Below the pieces are notes generated by a model, which was given only the letters and a program-made list of their open reading frames with translations, was not told where the DNA came from and searched no databases. A program made the position numbers and the translations under genes. 64,000 nt of DNA from JBBEAM01 sp040882845 (GTDB lineage: Bacteria; Pseudomonadota; Alphaproteobacteria; Kiloniellales; DSM-21159), in NCBI GenBank assembly GCA_040882845.1, contig JBBEAM010000009.1, positions 248,001 through 312,000 on the forward strand, read 5' to 3'. Positions 7,690 through 15,944 of this stretch are shown here, piece by piece (positions within the stretch are counted from its first letter, which is position 1; the number at the start of each line of letters is the position of its first letter).

Positions 7690-8865
7690 ATGACCAACTT
7701 CGATCACCTCAAGGCGAACTGGAGCTTCCCGACGCAGGTTCTCTTCGGGCCCGGGCGCATCGAGGCCTTGCCGCAGGCCTGCAAGGCCGCCGGCATGTCC
7801 CGGCCGCTACTGGTCACCGATCCGGGCCTGGCCGCCCTGCCGATGGTCAAGGAGACGATCGAGCGCAACGGCACCGCCGGGGTGCCAACCGGCCTGTTCA
7901 GTGAGATCAAGGGCAACCCCGTCGGCAGGAACGTCGAGGACGGCCTCAAGGTCTATCGCGACGGCGCCCACGACGGGGTGATCGCCTTCGGCGGCGGCTC
8001 GGCGCTCGACGCCGGCAAGTGCATCGCCTTCATGGCCGGGCAGAGCAAGCCGATGTGGCTGTTCGAGGACAAGGGCGACAACTGGAAACAGGCCGATCCC
8101 GACGGCATCGCCCCGGTGATCGCCGTGCCGACCACCGCCGGCACCGGCTCCGAGGTCGGCCGCGCCGGGGTGATCCTGGACGAGTCCGACCACACCAAGA
8201 AGGTGATCTTCCATCCCAAGATGCTGCCGGTCACGGTGATCTCCGATCCCGAGCTGACTGTCGGCCTGCCGCCGCCTATCACCGCGGCGACCGGCATGGA
8301 CGCCCTGGCGCACTGCCTGGAGGCCTACTGCGCGCCGAGCTATCACCCCATGGCCGAAGGCATCGCCGTCGAGGGCATGCGCCTGGTCAAGGACTGGCTG
8401 CCGACGGCAACCAAGGACGGCAAGAATATCGAGGCGCGGGCGCATATGCTGGCCGCCGCATCGATGGGCGCCACCGCCTTCCAGAAGGGGCTGGGCGCGA
8501 TCCATGCCCTGTCCCATCCCATCGGCGCCTTCTACGACACCCACCACGGCCTGACCAACGCGGTCTTCATGCCCTATGTCCTGGTCAACAACCGCAGCGT
8601 CATCGAGGACAAGATCGTGCGTCTGGCGGCCTGGCTGCAGATCCCCGACCCCTCCTTCGGCTCCTTCCTGAAGTGGGTGCTGGCGCTGCGCGAGGAGCTG
8701 CAGATTCCGCACACCCTGAAGGATCTCGGCGTCGGCGAGGAGCGCTTCGAGGAGATGGCGCCGATGTCGGTGAACGACGCCACAGCGCCGGGCAATCCGA
8801 TTCCGATCACGACCGACTCGGCGCTCAAGATGTTCCGCGCCACCTATGAGGGCCAGTTGGCTTAG
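7690..8865 (+). CDS. Iron-containing alcohol dehydrogenase
   Basis: The 391-residue group III dehydrogenase has the NAD-binding GGGSALDAGK motif and TAGTGSEVGR. It also shows the four-ligand metal site: D and H in GMDALAH, H in AIHALSHP and H in DTHHG. These enzymes interconvert an alcohol and an aldehyde using Fe(II) or another divalent metal. The start ATG at 7690 is 37 bases after the aldehyde dehydrogenase; an ATG-like trinucleotide just upstream is out of frame. Pairing with the ALDH suggests oxidation of an amino-alcohol, or reduction of a toxic aldehyde, in the same pathway. A hairpin follows eight bases after the stop. Confidence 0.9.
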   Translation: MTNFDHLKANWSFPTQVLFGPGRIEALPQACKAAGMSRPLLVTDPGLAALPMVKETIERNGTAGVPTGLFSEIKGNPVGRNVEDGLKVYRDGAHDGVIAFGGGSALDAGKCIAFMAGQSKPMWLFEDKGDNWKQADPDGIAPVIAVPTTAGTGSEVGRAGVILDESDHTKKVIFHPKMLPVTVISDPELTVGLPPPITAATGMDALAHCLEAYCAPSYHPMAEGIAVEGMRLVKDWLPTATKDGKNIEARAHMLAAASMGATAFQKGLGAIHALSHPIGAFYDTHHGLTNAVFMPYVLVNNRSVIEDKIVRLAAWLQIPDPSFGSFLKWVLALREELQIPHTLKDLGVGEERFEEMAPMSVNDATAPGNPIPITTDSALKMFRATYEGQLA

Positions 8866-8872
8866 ACTCTCC

Positions 8873-8891
8873 CGCGAAAGAATATTTCGCG
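8873..8891. promoter_or_regulatory. Inverted repeat in the ADH-dehydrogenase gap
   Basis: CGCGAAA and TTTCGCG form a perfect 7-bp stem around a GAATA loop, in the 166-bp gap that separates the alcohol dehydrogenase from the leucine-type dehydrogenase. There is no T-tract, so it is not a typical intrinsic terminator. It could be a processing or attenuation hairpin, or an operator for the downstream gene. Confidence 0.4.
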
Positions 8892-9031
8892 CTCTTCGCG
8901 GCGCGGGCAGCGGATGTTTCTCTCTCCGCCGCCCGCCGCCGCATTGCTGCGTTTTTCCCGAGCCCCCCGCTGAGCCGTTGAATCCGGCCGCCCGCTGCCG
9001 CAGATTTCAGGGGAACGGGAAGGAGGGTTCC

Positions 9032-10096
9032 ATGTCCGTCTTCGAGCATGCCGAGTTCGACAACCACGCGCAGGTCGTCTTCTGCAGCGACCCGGAAAGC
9101 GGCCTGAAGGCCATCATCGCGATCCACAATCTCAACCGCGGTCCCGCGCTCGGCGGCTGCCGCCGCTGGTCTTACGCCAGCGAGGACGAGGCGCTGACGG
9201 ATGTGCTGCGCCTGTCGCGCGGCATGACCTACAAGGCCGCCCTGGCCGAGCTGCCCTTCGGCGGCGGCAAGTCGGTGATCCTGGCGGAAGGAAACCAGGA
9301 CACGGGCGCGCTCTACGCGGCCATGGGCCGCTTCGTCGAAACCCTGGGCGGGCGCTACACCGCCGCCGAGGACGTCGGCACCTCCGTCGAGGATGTCGAG
9401 ATCATAGGCCGTCACACCAGCCATATCGCCGGTGTCCCCGCCGGCGGCGCCGGCGACCCCTCCCCGGCCACGGCCTACGGAACCCTGCATGGCATCAAGG
9501 CCGCGGTGCGCCACAAGCTGGGCCAGGACGATCTCAAGGACCTGAGGGTCGCGGTGCAGGGCCTGGGTCATGTCGGCTACAATCTCTGCCGCTACCTGGC
9601 GGCCGAGGGCGCCCGGCTGCTCGTTTCCGACATCGACCTGGAGTCCGTCGAACGCGCCAAGCGCGAATTCGACGCCAAGGCCGTCGCCGTCGACGAAATC
9701 GCCCGCACCGAGGCCGATGTCTTCGCCCCCTGCGCCCTGGGCGCGGTGATCGACGATGCTTCCATCGAAACGCTCAAGGCCAGGATCGTCGCCGGTTCGG
9801 CAAACAACCAGCTGGCCGAGCCGCGTCACGGCGAGATCCTGCGCGAACGCGGCGTGCTCTACGCCCCCGACTACGTGATCAACGGCGGCGGGCTGATCAA
9901 CATCAGTCACGAGACCCGGCCGGGCGGCAAAACCTACGACAAGGCCAAGGCCTTCGCCCATGTCGCGCGGATCGGCGACACGCTGACGCAGATCTTCGAA
10001 CTGGCGGAGCGCGAGGGCATCGCCACCTCGCTGGCCGCCGACCGCATCGCCGAGAGCCGCTTCAAGGGCGCCAAGGCGAAAGCGGACGCGGCGTAG
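9032..10096 (+). CDS. Glu/Leu/Phe/Val dehydrogenase (leucine dehydrogenase type)
   Basis: The 354-residue protein matches the short branched-chain/aromatic amino-acid dehydrogenases. It has GPALGGCRRW near residue 35, the catalytic-lysine loop PFGGGKSVI near 75, and a Rossmann GLGHVGYNLCRYL with acidic SDIDLES after it for NAD. It oxidatively deaminates an L-amino acid to a 2-oxo acid and ammonium, or the reverse. The ATG at 9032 follows GGGAAGGAGGG; upstream in-frame sequence is low-complexity and overlaps the previous gene. It ends 13 bases from the convergent putA. Its place after the ligase-ALDH-ADH set suggests a final amino-acid step, though it may be driven by its own promoter. Confidence 0.88.
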   Translation: MSVFEHAEFDNHAQVVFCSDPESGLKAIIAIHNLNRGPALGGCRRWSYASEDEALTDVLRLSRGMTYKAALAELPFGGGKSVILAEGNQDTGALYAAMGRFVETLGGRYTAAEDVGTSVEDVEIIGRHTSHIAGVPAGGAGDPSPATAYGTLHGIKAAVRHKLGQDDLKDLRVAVQGLGHVGYNLCRYLAAEGARLLVSDIDLESVERAKREFDAKAVAVDEIARTEADVFAPCALGAVIDDASIETLKARIVAGSANNQLAEPRHGEILRERGVLYAPDYVINGGGLINISHETRPGGKTYDKAKAFAHVARIGDTLTQIFELAEREGIATSLAADRIAESRFKGAKAKADAA

Positions 10097-10109
10097 CTCA
10101 CCCCCGTTC

Positions 10110-13100
10110 CTAAACCGGCATCTCCTCGTCCAGGGACATCAGCGAGGCGTTGCCTCCGGCCGCCGTGGTGTCGATGGACAGCGAGCGTTCCGTGGCGAAG
10201 CGGTAGAGGTAGCGCGGGCCGCCGGCCTTGGGGCCGGTCCCCGACAGTCCCTCGCCGCCGAAGGGCTGCACCCCGACAACGGCGCCGATCATGTTGCGGT
10301 TGACGTAGGCGTTACCGACTTTCATCCGCTCGACGATATGACCGACCGTCGAATCGACCCGGCTGTGAATGCCGAGGGTCAGGCCGTAGCCGGCGCCGTT
10401 GATCTCCTCGATCACCGAGTCCAGGCGCTCGGCGCGGTAGCGCACGATATGCAGGATCGGGCCGAAAACCTCGCGCTGGAGCTGGTGCAACCCGCCGATC
10501 TCGAAGGCCGCCGGGGCGACGAAGGTGCCGTGCTCGTGCTCGGGGCCGAGTTCGCAGGCCTTGATCAGCCGGCCCTCGTTGGTCATCCGCTTGACGTGGC
10601 CGAGCAGCATGTCCCGCGCCTCGGCGTCGATCACCGGGCCGACATCGGTCGACAGCAGCGTCGGGTCGCCGATCGACAGCTCCTCCATGGCGCCTGTCAG
10701 CATCTCGATCATGCCGTCGGCGACCTCCTCCTGCAGATAGAGCACCCGCAACGCCGAGCAGCGCTGCCCGGCGGACTGGAAGGAGGAGAAGACCACGTCC
10801 TGCACGACCTGCTCGGGCAGGGCGGTGGAGTCGACGATCATCGCGTTCTGCCCGCCGGTTTCGGCGATAAAGGGCACGATCGGCCCGTCGCGCTTGGCCA
10901 GCGCCCGCTGGATCGTCTTGGCGGTGTCGGTCGAGCCGGTGAAGGCGATGCCTGAAATGCGCTCGTCGGCGGCCAGCCGCCCGCCCACCGTCGCCCCGTC
11001 GCCAGGCAGCAGCTGCAGCACCGACTCCGGCACCCCGGCGCGGTGCAGCAGGCGCACGGCGGCGGCGGCGATCAGCGGCGTCTGCTCAGCCGGCTTGGCG
11101 ATCACCGCGTTACCGGCGGCCAGTGCCGCCGTCACCTGGCCGCAGAAGATCGCCAGCGGAAAGTTCCACGGCGAGATGCAGGCAAAGACGCCGCGGCCGT
11201 GCAGGGAGAGCTCGTTGCGCTCCCCGGTCGGCCCGGGGAGGATCATCGGCCCGGCGAAGTCGGCGCGGGCGCGGGCGGCGTAGTAGCGGCAGAAGTCCAC
11301 GGCCTCGCGCACCTCTGCGACCCCGTCGGAGATCGCCTTGCCGGCCTCGCGGCTGCAGATCGCCATCAGCTCGCCGAGGTTTTCCTCCATCAGATCGGCC
11401 ATGCGGTCGAGACAGGCGGCGCGCGCCTCGGCCGGCGCGGCGTCCCAGTCCGGCGCCGCCTTGACGGCGCGGGCGATGGCGTCCTCGACCTGCTCGGCGG
11501 TGGCTTCCACCACCTCGCCGACGATCCGGCGGTTGTCGCTGGGATCCTTGACCTCGCGGGCAGCGCCACGCAGCTCGGCGCCGCCAACCAGCGGCGCAGC
11601 GGACCAAGGCGTGGACGCCGCCTTCTCCATCGCCTCGGACAGCCTGGCCAGCGCCGGAACATCGGTCAGGTCGCGGCCTTCGGCGTTCTTGCGCTCCGTG
11701 CCGAACAGATCGCGCGGCAGCGGGATCGCCGGGTGCGGCACCCGCTCCAGGGACTTCACCTTGACGATGGGGTCGGCGACGATCTCGTCGAGGGGCAGCT
11801 TCTCGTCCTGGATGCGGTTGACGAAGGAGGTGTTGGCGCCGTTCTCCAGCAGGCGGCGCACCAGGTAGGCGAGCAGGTCCTCATGGCTGCCGACCGGCGC
11901 GTAGATGCGGCAGGGGATGCCGAGCTTGTCCTTGCCGACGATCTGCTCGTAGAGCGCCTCGCCCATGCCGTGCAGACGCTGGAACTCGAAGCCGCGGTCG
12001 TTGCCCGCCATTTCCAGGATCGCCGCCAGACTATGGGCATTGTGGGTGGCGAACTGCGGATAGAAGGCCTCGGGCTTGGCCAGCAGCTTGCGCGCGCAGG
12101 CCAGATAGGACACGTCGGTCGAGGCCTTGCGGGTGAAGACGGGATAGCCTTCCAGGCCCGCTTCCTGGCTGCGCTTGATCTCGGTATCCCAGTAGGCGCC
12201 CTTGACCAGACGCACCATCAGCCTGCGTTCATGCCGTTCCGCCATCTCCGCCAGCCAGTCGATCAGGCGGCTGCAACGCTTCTGATAGGCCTGTATGGCG
12301 AGGCCGAAGCCGCCCCAGCCCGACAGCTCCGGATCACCGGAGACCGCCTCGATGACATCGAGAGAGATATCGAGCCGGTTGGCCTCCTCGGCATCGACGG
12401 TCAGGCCGATGTCCTGTTTCTTCGCTTCCACGGCCAGCGCCTTGAGGCGCGGCACCAGCTCCTCCATCACCCGGTCGCGGTGGGAGAAATCGTAGCGCGG
12501 GTGCAGCGCCGAGAGCTTGACCGAGATGCCCGGCGCCTCGACCGGTCCCCGCCCCTTGGCGGCCTTACCGATGGATTTGATGGCAGCCTTGTAGGACTCG
12601 AAGTAGCGCTCGGCGTCCTTCATGGTGCGCGCCGCCTCGCCCAGCATGTCGTAGGAGTAGCGGTAGCCCTTGGCCTCGGCCGAGCGGGCACGCTCCAGCG
12701 CTTCCTCGATGGTCCGGCCCATCACGAACTGACGGCCGAGAATGCGCATCGCCTGGGTCACTGCGCGGCGGATCACCGGCTCGCCGCTGCGCCGCACCAG
12801 CTTGCGCAGGGTGAAGCCCAGATCGTTGCGGTCGGCGGGGTCGACGCGCACAACCCGCCCAGTCAGCATCAGCGCCCAGGTCGAAGCGTTGACGAAGAGG
12901 CTCTCACTGTGGCCGAGATGGGATTCCCAATCGGCGCCGCTGATCTTGTCCTCGATCAGCTTGTCCACGGTGTAGGAATCCGGCACCCGCAGCAGCGCTT
13001 CGGCGAGGCACATCAGCACCACGCCCTCCTTCGAGGAGAGCTCGAACTCGTGCATGAAGGCGTCGATGCCGCCCTGCCCGACCCGGCTGCGCCGTACCTC

Positions 13101-13265
13101 GGCCACCAGCTGGCGCGCCCGTTCGTTGATCCGCTCGCGGGTCTCGGCGGGCAGTTCGGCCTCTTCCAGAAGCCGGCGCACGACCTCGGTTTCCTCGGTG
13201 CGGTAGTCGGCGCGCAACGCCTGGCGGAGTGGCGGCACCTCGGCGAGACGGCGGTCGATAATCAT
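10110..13265 (-). CDS. putA: Bifunctional proline dehydrogenase / L-glutamate-gamma-semialdehyde dehydrogenase
   Basis: The 1051-residue PutA oxidises proline to P5C (FAD-linked) and then to glutamate (NAD-linked), channelling the intermediate. An alpha-helical arm (to ~130) leads into the PRODH barrel with RLVKGAYWDTEIK. Then comes the aldehyde dehydrogenase domain with SPWNFPLAIF, a Glu base in FIAETGGQNA and nucleophilic Cys in SAGQRCSALR. The DNA-binding ribbon-helix-helix of E. coli-type PutA and the C-terminal ALDH-superfamily extra domain are absent, so this is a short type A PutA that cannot repress itself. That fits the divergent Lrp-type regulator. ATG at 13265 follows GATAGGGAGG. 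Confidence 0.96.
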   Translation of the reverse strand: MIIDRRLAEVPPLRQALRADYRTEETEVVRRLLEEAELPAETRERINERARQLVAEVRRSRVGQGGIDAFMHEFELSSKEGVVLMCLAEALLRVPDSYTVDKLIEDKISGADWESHLGHSESLFVNASTWALMLTGRVVRVDPADRNDLGFTLRKLVRRSGEPVIRRAVTQAMRILGRQFVMGRTIEEALERARSAEAKGYRYSYDMLGEAARTMKDAERYFESYKAAIKSIGKAAKGRGPVEAPGISVKLSALHPRYDFSHRDRVMEELVPRLKALAVEAKKQDIGLTVDAEEANRLDISLDVIEAVSGDPELSGWGGFGLAIQAYQKRCSRLIDWLAEMAERHERRLMVRLVKGAYWDTEIKRSQEAGLEGYPVFTRKASTDVSYLACARKLLAKPEAFYPQFATHNAHSLAAILEMAGNDRGFEFQRLHGMGEALYEQIVGKDKLGIPCRIYAPVGSHEDLLAYLVRRLLENGANTSFVNRIQDEKLPLDEIVADPIVKVKSLERVPHPAIPLPRDLFGTERKNAEGRDLTDVPALARLSEAMEKAASTPWSAAPLVGGAELRGAAREVKDPSDNRRIVGEVVEATAEQVEDAIARAVKAAPDWDAAPAEARAACLDRMADLMEENLGELMAICSREAGKAISDGVAEVREAVDFCRYYAARARADFAGPMILPGPTGERNELSLHGRGVFACISPWNFPLAIFCGQVTAALAAGNAVIAKPAEQTPLIAAAAVRLLHRAGVPESVLQLLPGDGATVGGRLAADERISGIAFTGSTDTAKTIQRALAKRDGPIVPFIAETGGQNAMIVDSTALPEQVVQDVVFSSFQSAGQRCSALRVLYLQEEVADGMIEMLTGAMEELSIGDPTLLSTDVGPVIDAEARDMLLGHVKRMTNEGRLIKACELGPEHEHGTFVAPAAFEIGGLHQLQREVFGPILHIVRYRAERLDSVIEEINGAGYGLTLGIHSRVDSTVGHIVERMKVGNAYVNRNMIGAVVGVQPFGGEGLSGTGPKAGGPRYLYRFATERSLSIDTTAAGGNASLMSLDEEMPV

Positions 13266-13332
13266 GCGGGCCTCCCTATCAAATCGGTTCTGATCCGGAG
13301 AATACGCTGCCTGGTGAAGAATTTTCTCCTGA

Positions 13333-13338
13333 ATTGTA
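13333..13338 (-). promoter_or_regulatory. Candidate putA -10 element
   Basis: On the minus strand this reads TACAAT, a 5/6 match to TATAAT, about 70 bases before the putA ATG, in an unusually AT-rich stretch. The -35 region (CTGGAT, 16-base spacer) is poor, consistent with a promoter that needs an activator. The 10-bp palindrome at 13359-13368 would fall near -33 to -42. Confidence 0.4.
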
Positions 13339-13346
13339 TGGGAATT

Positions 13347-13376
13347 TTGTTACTATCCAGAATATTCTTCTATTAT
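13347..13376 (+). promoter_or_regulatory. Promoter of the Lrp-type regulator gene with palindrome in its spacer
   Basis: TTGTTA (13347-13352) and TATTAT (13371-13376) are separated by 18 bases. The spacer contains the perfect palindrome AGAATATTCT (13359-13368), and CTATCC (13353-13358) is mirrored by GGATAG at 13381-13386. A start near 13383 would leave a very short leader before the GTG at 13391. Placement of the palindrome suggests autoregulation by the Lrp-type protein and simultaneous control of divergent putA. Confidence 0.5.
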
Positions 13377-13390
13377 TTCGGGATAGCATA

Positions 13391-13867
13391 GTGACTTTGA
13401 AGACTCTGGACCGGATCGATCGCAAGATTCTCCGCATCCTGCAGGGCGACGGCCGCCTCAGCAACGTCGAGCTTGCCAGACAGGTCGGCCTGAGCCCAAC
13501 CCCCTGCCTGGAACGGGTGCGGCGTCTGGAGCGCGACGGCTACATCCTCGGCTACGGCGCCCGGCTCGACGCCGGAAAACTGGAGGCCGGGATGCTGGTC
13601 TTCGTGCAGGTCACCCTGGAACGCACCACGCCGGACATCTTCGACCGCTTCGCCGAGGCGGTGCAGCGCCTGGAAGAGGTGGCCGAGTGCCACATGGTCG
13701 CCGGCGGCTACGATTACCTGCTGAAGGTCCGGGTGCGGGACATGGCCGCCTACCGGCGCTTTCTCGGCGAGGGACTGACGGCCCTGGCCAGCGTGCGCGA
13801 GACCCATACCTACGTGGTGATGGAGGCGGTCAAGCAGGGCATGGAGATCCCTGTCGCGGCGAATTGA
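13391..13867 (+). CDS. Lrp/AsnC family transcriptional regulator, probable putA activator
   Basis: The 158-residue protein has an N-terminal helix-turn-helix (LDRIDRKILRILQGDGRLSN, then VELARQVGLSPTPCLERVRR). A C-terminal RAM ligand-sensing domain follows, ending in THTYVVMEAVK. Lrp-type proteins that are divergent from putA in alphaproteobacteria (PutR) activate it in response to proline; the same job is inferred here. The short PutA lacks its own DNA-binding domain, which supports this. GTG at 13391 is chosen because it begins the conserved LKTLDRID start and lies just after the predicted promoter; an upstream ATG at 13334 would place the promoter inside the gene. Confidence 0.9.
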   Translation: MTLKTLDRIDRKILRILQGDGRLSNVELARQVGLSPTPCLERVRRLERDGYILGYGARLDAGKLEAGMLVFVQVTLERTTPDIFDRFAEAVQRLEEVAECHMVAGGYDYLLKVRVRDMAAYRRFLGEGLTALASVRETHTYVVMEAVKQGMEIPVAAN

Positions 13868-13872
13868 AAGCC

Positions 13873-13933
13873 TGCGGATTGACCGCGGCGTAGCTGCGCG
13901 GGCAGTATCCCCGCTTCGCAATCCGAATCCGCA
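13873..13933. repeat. Long stem-loop between the regulator and ridA genes
   Basis: TGCGGATT (13873-13880) is perfectly mirrored by AATCCGCA (13926-13933). Inside lies a second GCGGG/CCCGC stem near 13896. A shorter imperfect copy, GCAATCCG, abuts the right arm. It fills most of the 89-base gap and may end regulator transcripts or shape the ridA leader. There is no T-tract. Confidence 0.35.
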
Positions 13934-13956
13934 AAAATACTAAAGAGGGGAAGAAC

Positions 13957-14319
13957 ATGTCCGTAGAACGGCTGCACGTCGGCCCGCGCATGAGTCAGGC
14001 CGTCATTCACGGCGACACCGTCTATACCGCCGGCCAGGTGGCGATGTCCGCGCTGGAGAAGGACCAGCCGATGTCCATGGCCGAACAGACCCTGGAAATC
14101 CTCTCCAACATCGACTCGCTTCTGGCCGAGGCAGGCAGCGACAAGAGCAAGCTGATCAGCGCCACGATCTGGATCACCGACATGGCCTTGTTCCAGGAGA
14201 TGAACCAGGTCTGGGACGCTTGGGTCGCCGAAGGCAATACGCCCTGCCGCGCCTGCGTCACCGCCAATCTTGCCTCCCCCAAGCTGATCGTCGAGATCAT
14301 GGTGACGGCGGCGCGCTGA
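13957..14319 (+). CDS. RidA family enamine/imine deaminase
   Basis: This 120-residue Rid protein keeps the expected features: GDTVYTAGQVA, the helix EQTLEILSNIDSLLAEAG, WITDM, and the active-site arginine in TPCRACVTANL before the final VEIMVTAAR strand. It should therefore be able to hydrolyse reactive enamine/imine intermediates, unlike the paralogue at 2801-3220. The ATG at 13957 follows AAAGAGGGGAAG. It heads a tight operon with an Asp/Glu racemase-like enzyme (32-base gap), an SDR and a thioesterase. A pathway that produces an imine or enamine from an amino acid is the natural reading; the exact substrate is unknown. Confidence 0.9.
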   Translation: MSVERLHVGPRMSQAVIHGDTVYTAGQVAMSALEKDQPMSMAEQTLEILSNIDSLLAEAGSDKSKLISATIWITDMALFQEMNQVWDAWVAEGNTPCRACVTANLASPKLIVEIMVTAAR

Positions 14320-14351
14320 GGCTACACTGGGCGCAGCGAAAGGAGGCAGCC

Positions 14352-15161
14352 ATGGCCGAAGCCGCGAAGAAGACCAGCGAAGGCCCGGCGATCCGCAAGA
14401 TCGGCATGCCCTACGAGTTGGACGAGGGGCTCGGCGCCCGCGCCCGGATCGGCCTGATCGTGCTGGCCACGGATCAGACCGTGGAGCACGAATTCCGGCA
14501 GATCATCACGCCGCTCGAGGGCGTCGCCTTCTACGAAAGCCGGATCAAGAACGCCCAGCAGATCACCGAGGAGACCCTGGCCGAGATGGAAAAGGGGATC
14601 ACCCCCTGCACGGAGGTGATCATGCCCGGCTGCCACCTCGACGTGGTTGCCTACGGCTGCACCTCCGGGGCGATGGTGATTGGCGATCAACGGGTCGGCG
14701 AATGCATCCGCGCCGCCCGGCCCGGCATCGCCTACACCACGCCGATGAAGTCGGCCTACGCCGCCTTCGAGGCGCTGGGCGCCAAGTCCATCGCCTACAT
14801 CGCGCCCTATAGCGAATCGCTCTGCGTGCGGATGTGCGAGGAGATCGAGGAGCATGGCTTCGCGGTCCCGGAGATGGGCTCGTGGAACGAGCCCGACGAC
14901 GACAAGGCGGCGCGCATCTCCGCGGAGACCGTGGCGGCCGCCGTGCTCGATCTCGGCAGTTCCGACCTTGTCGATGCCGTTTTCGTTTCCTGTAGCTCGG
15001 TACGGATCGCGCTCACCGTCGAGGCGATCGAGGCCGAACTCGGCAAGCCGGTCACCTCGAGCAACCACGCCATGGCCTGGCACTGCCTGCGGCTCGCCGG
15101 CTACGACGATCCCATTCCCGGTTACGGCCGGCTGTTCCGCACGGGGCTGGCCGCGTCCTGA
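14352..15161 (+). CDS. Asp/Glu racemase superfamily protein (maleate isomerase / arylmalonate decarboxylase-like)
   Basis: The 269-residue protein has the paired-cysteine active site of the superfamily: one Cys in AYGCTSGAMVIG around residue 105 and the second in VFVSCSSVRI near 217, plus SSNHAMAWHC. Members racemise amino acids, isomerise maleate to fumarate, decarboxylate malonates, or act in ectoine breakdown as EutA-like proteins. The sequence does not decide between these. ATG at 14352 follows AGGAGGCAGCC; in-frame sequence further up overlaps ridA. The stop overlaps the SDR start as TGATG, so translation is probably coupled. An epimerisation or cis-trans step feeding the SDR is inferred. 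Confidence 0.85.
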   Translation: MAEAAKKTSEGPAIRKIGMPYELDEGLGARARIGLIVLATDQTVEHEFRQIITPLEGVAFYESRIKNAQQITEETLAEMEKGITPCTEVIMPGCHLDVVAYGCTSGAMVIGDQRVGECIRAARPGIAYTTPMKSAYAAFEALGAKSIAYIAPYSESLCVRMCEEIEEHGFAVPEMGSWNEPDDDKAARISAETVAAAVLDLGSSDLVDAVFVSCSSVRIALTVEAIEAELGKPVTSSNHAMAWHCLRLAGYDDPIPGYGRLFRTGLAAS

Positions 15162-15937
15162 TGGATCTCACAGTGTCCGGCCTGCGGGTTCTGATTACCG
15201 CCGGCGCAGCCGGCATCGGCCGCGCCATGGCCGAGGCTTTCGCAGCCGGCGGCGCCAATGTCCACCTCAGCGACATCGAGGCGGCGGCGCTCGAAGAGGC
15301 CGCCAAGGCGCTGCCCGAGGTCTCCACTCAGATCTGCGATGTATCCGACCCCAAGGCGGTGGACGCTTTCTTCTCGGAGGGCGTCGCTCGGCTGGGCGGT
15401 CTCGACGTGCTGATCAACAACGCCGGCATCTCCGGCCCGACCAAGCCGGTAGAGGAGATCGCCGATGCCGAGTGGCGGCAGACCCTGGCGGTCAATCTCG
15501 ACGGCCAGTTCTACTGCATCCGCAAGGCGGTGCCGCTGCTGCGCGCCAGCGGCGGGGGGTCCATCGTCAACCTCTCCTCGGCCGCGGGACGCTTCGGTTT
15601 TCCCCTGCGCACACCCTACGTCGCGAGCAAGTGGGCCATCGTCGGCATGACCAAGTCGCTGGCCATGGAGCTCGGCAAGGACAGGATTCGCGTCAACTGC
15701 CTCTGCCCCGGCGCCGTGGACGGCGAGCGGATCCGCCGGGTGATCGCCGCCAAGGCCGAGCAGCGCGGCATCTCAGAGGCCGAGATGGAGGCCGAGCTGC
15801 TGAAGGACGTCTCGCTGAACTGCTTCGTCAGCCCCCAGGACATCGCCAACATGGCGGTCTATCTCGCCTCGCCCGCCGGCGCGACCATCAGCGGGCAGGC
15901 GCTGTCGATCGACGGCAACGTCGAAGTCCTGAAGTAG
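15161..15937 (+). CDS. SDR family NAD(P)-dependent oxidoreductase
   Basis: This 258-residue classical short-chain dehydrogenase has the cofactor motif TAGAAGIGRA, the structural NNAG in INNAGISGP, catalytic Ser in NLSSAAGRFG and the YVASK pair, with LCPGAVDGERI after it. An acidic residue after beta-2 (SDIE) suggests NAD preference. It oxidises or reduces a hydroxyl/keto group in the cytoplasm. It overlaps the upstream racemase-like gene by one base and is followed seven bases later by a thioesterase gene, so it belongs to the four-gene operon. Its substrate is not recognisable from sequence. Confidence 0.9.
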   Translation: MDLTVSGLRVLITAGAAGIGRAMAEAFAAGGANVHLSDIEAAALEEAAKALPEVSTQICDVSDPKAVDAFFSEGVARLGGLDVLINNAGISGPTKPVEEIADAEWRQTLAVNLDGQFYCIRKAVPLLRASGGGSIVNLSSAAGRFGFPLRTPYVASKWAIVGMTKSLAMELGKDRIRVNCLCPGAVDGERIRRVIAAKAEQRGISEAEMEAELLKDVSLNCFVSPQDIANMAVYLASPAGATISGQALSIDGNVEVLK

Positions 15938-15944
15938 GCCGCGC

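Noticed and set aside
11043..13391. A 782-codon open frame on the plus strand across putA
   Set aside because: It is antisense to a fully conserved PutA. Long stop-free antisense frames are expected at this GC content, and the translation has no recognisable domain.
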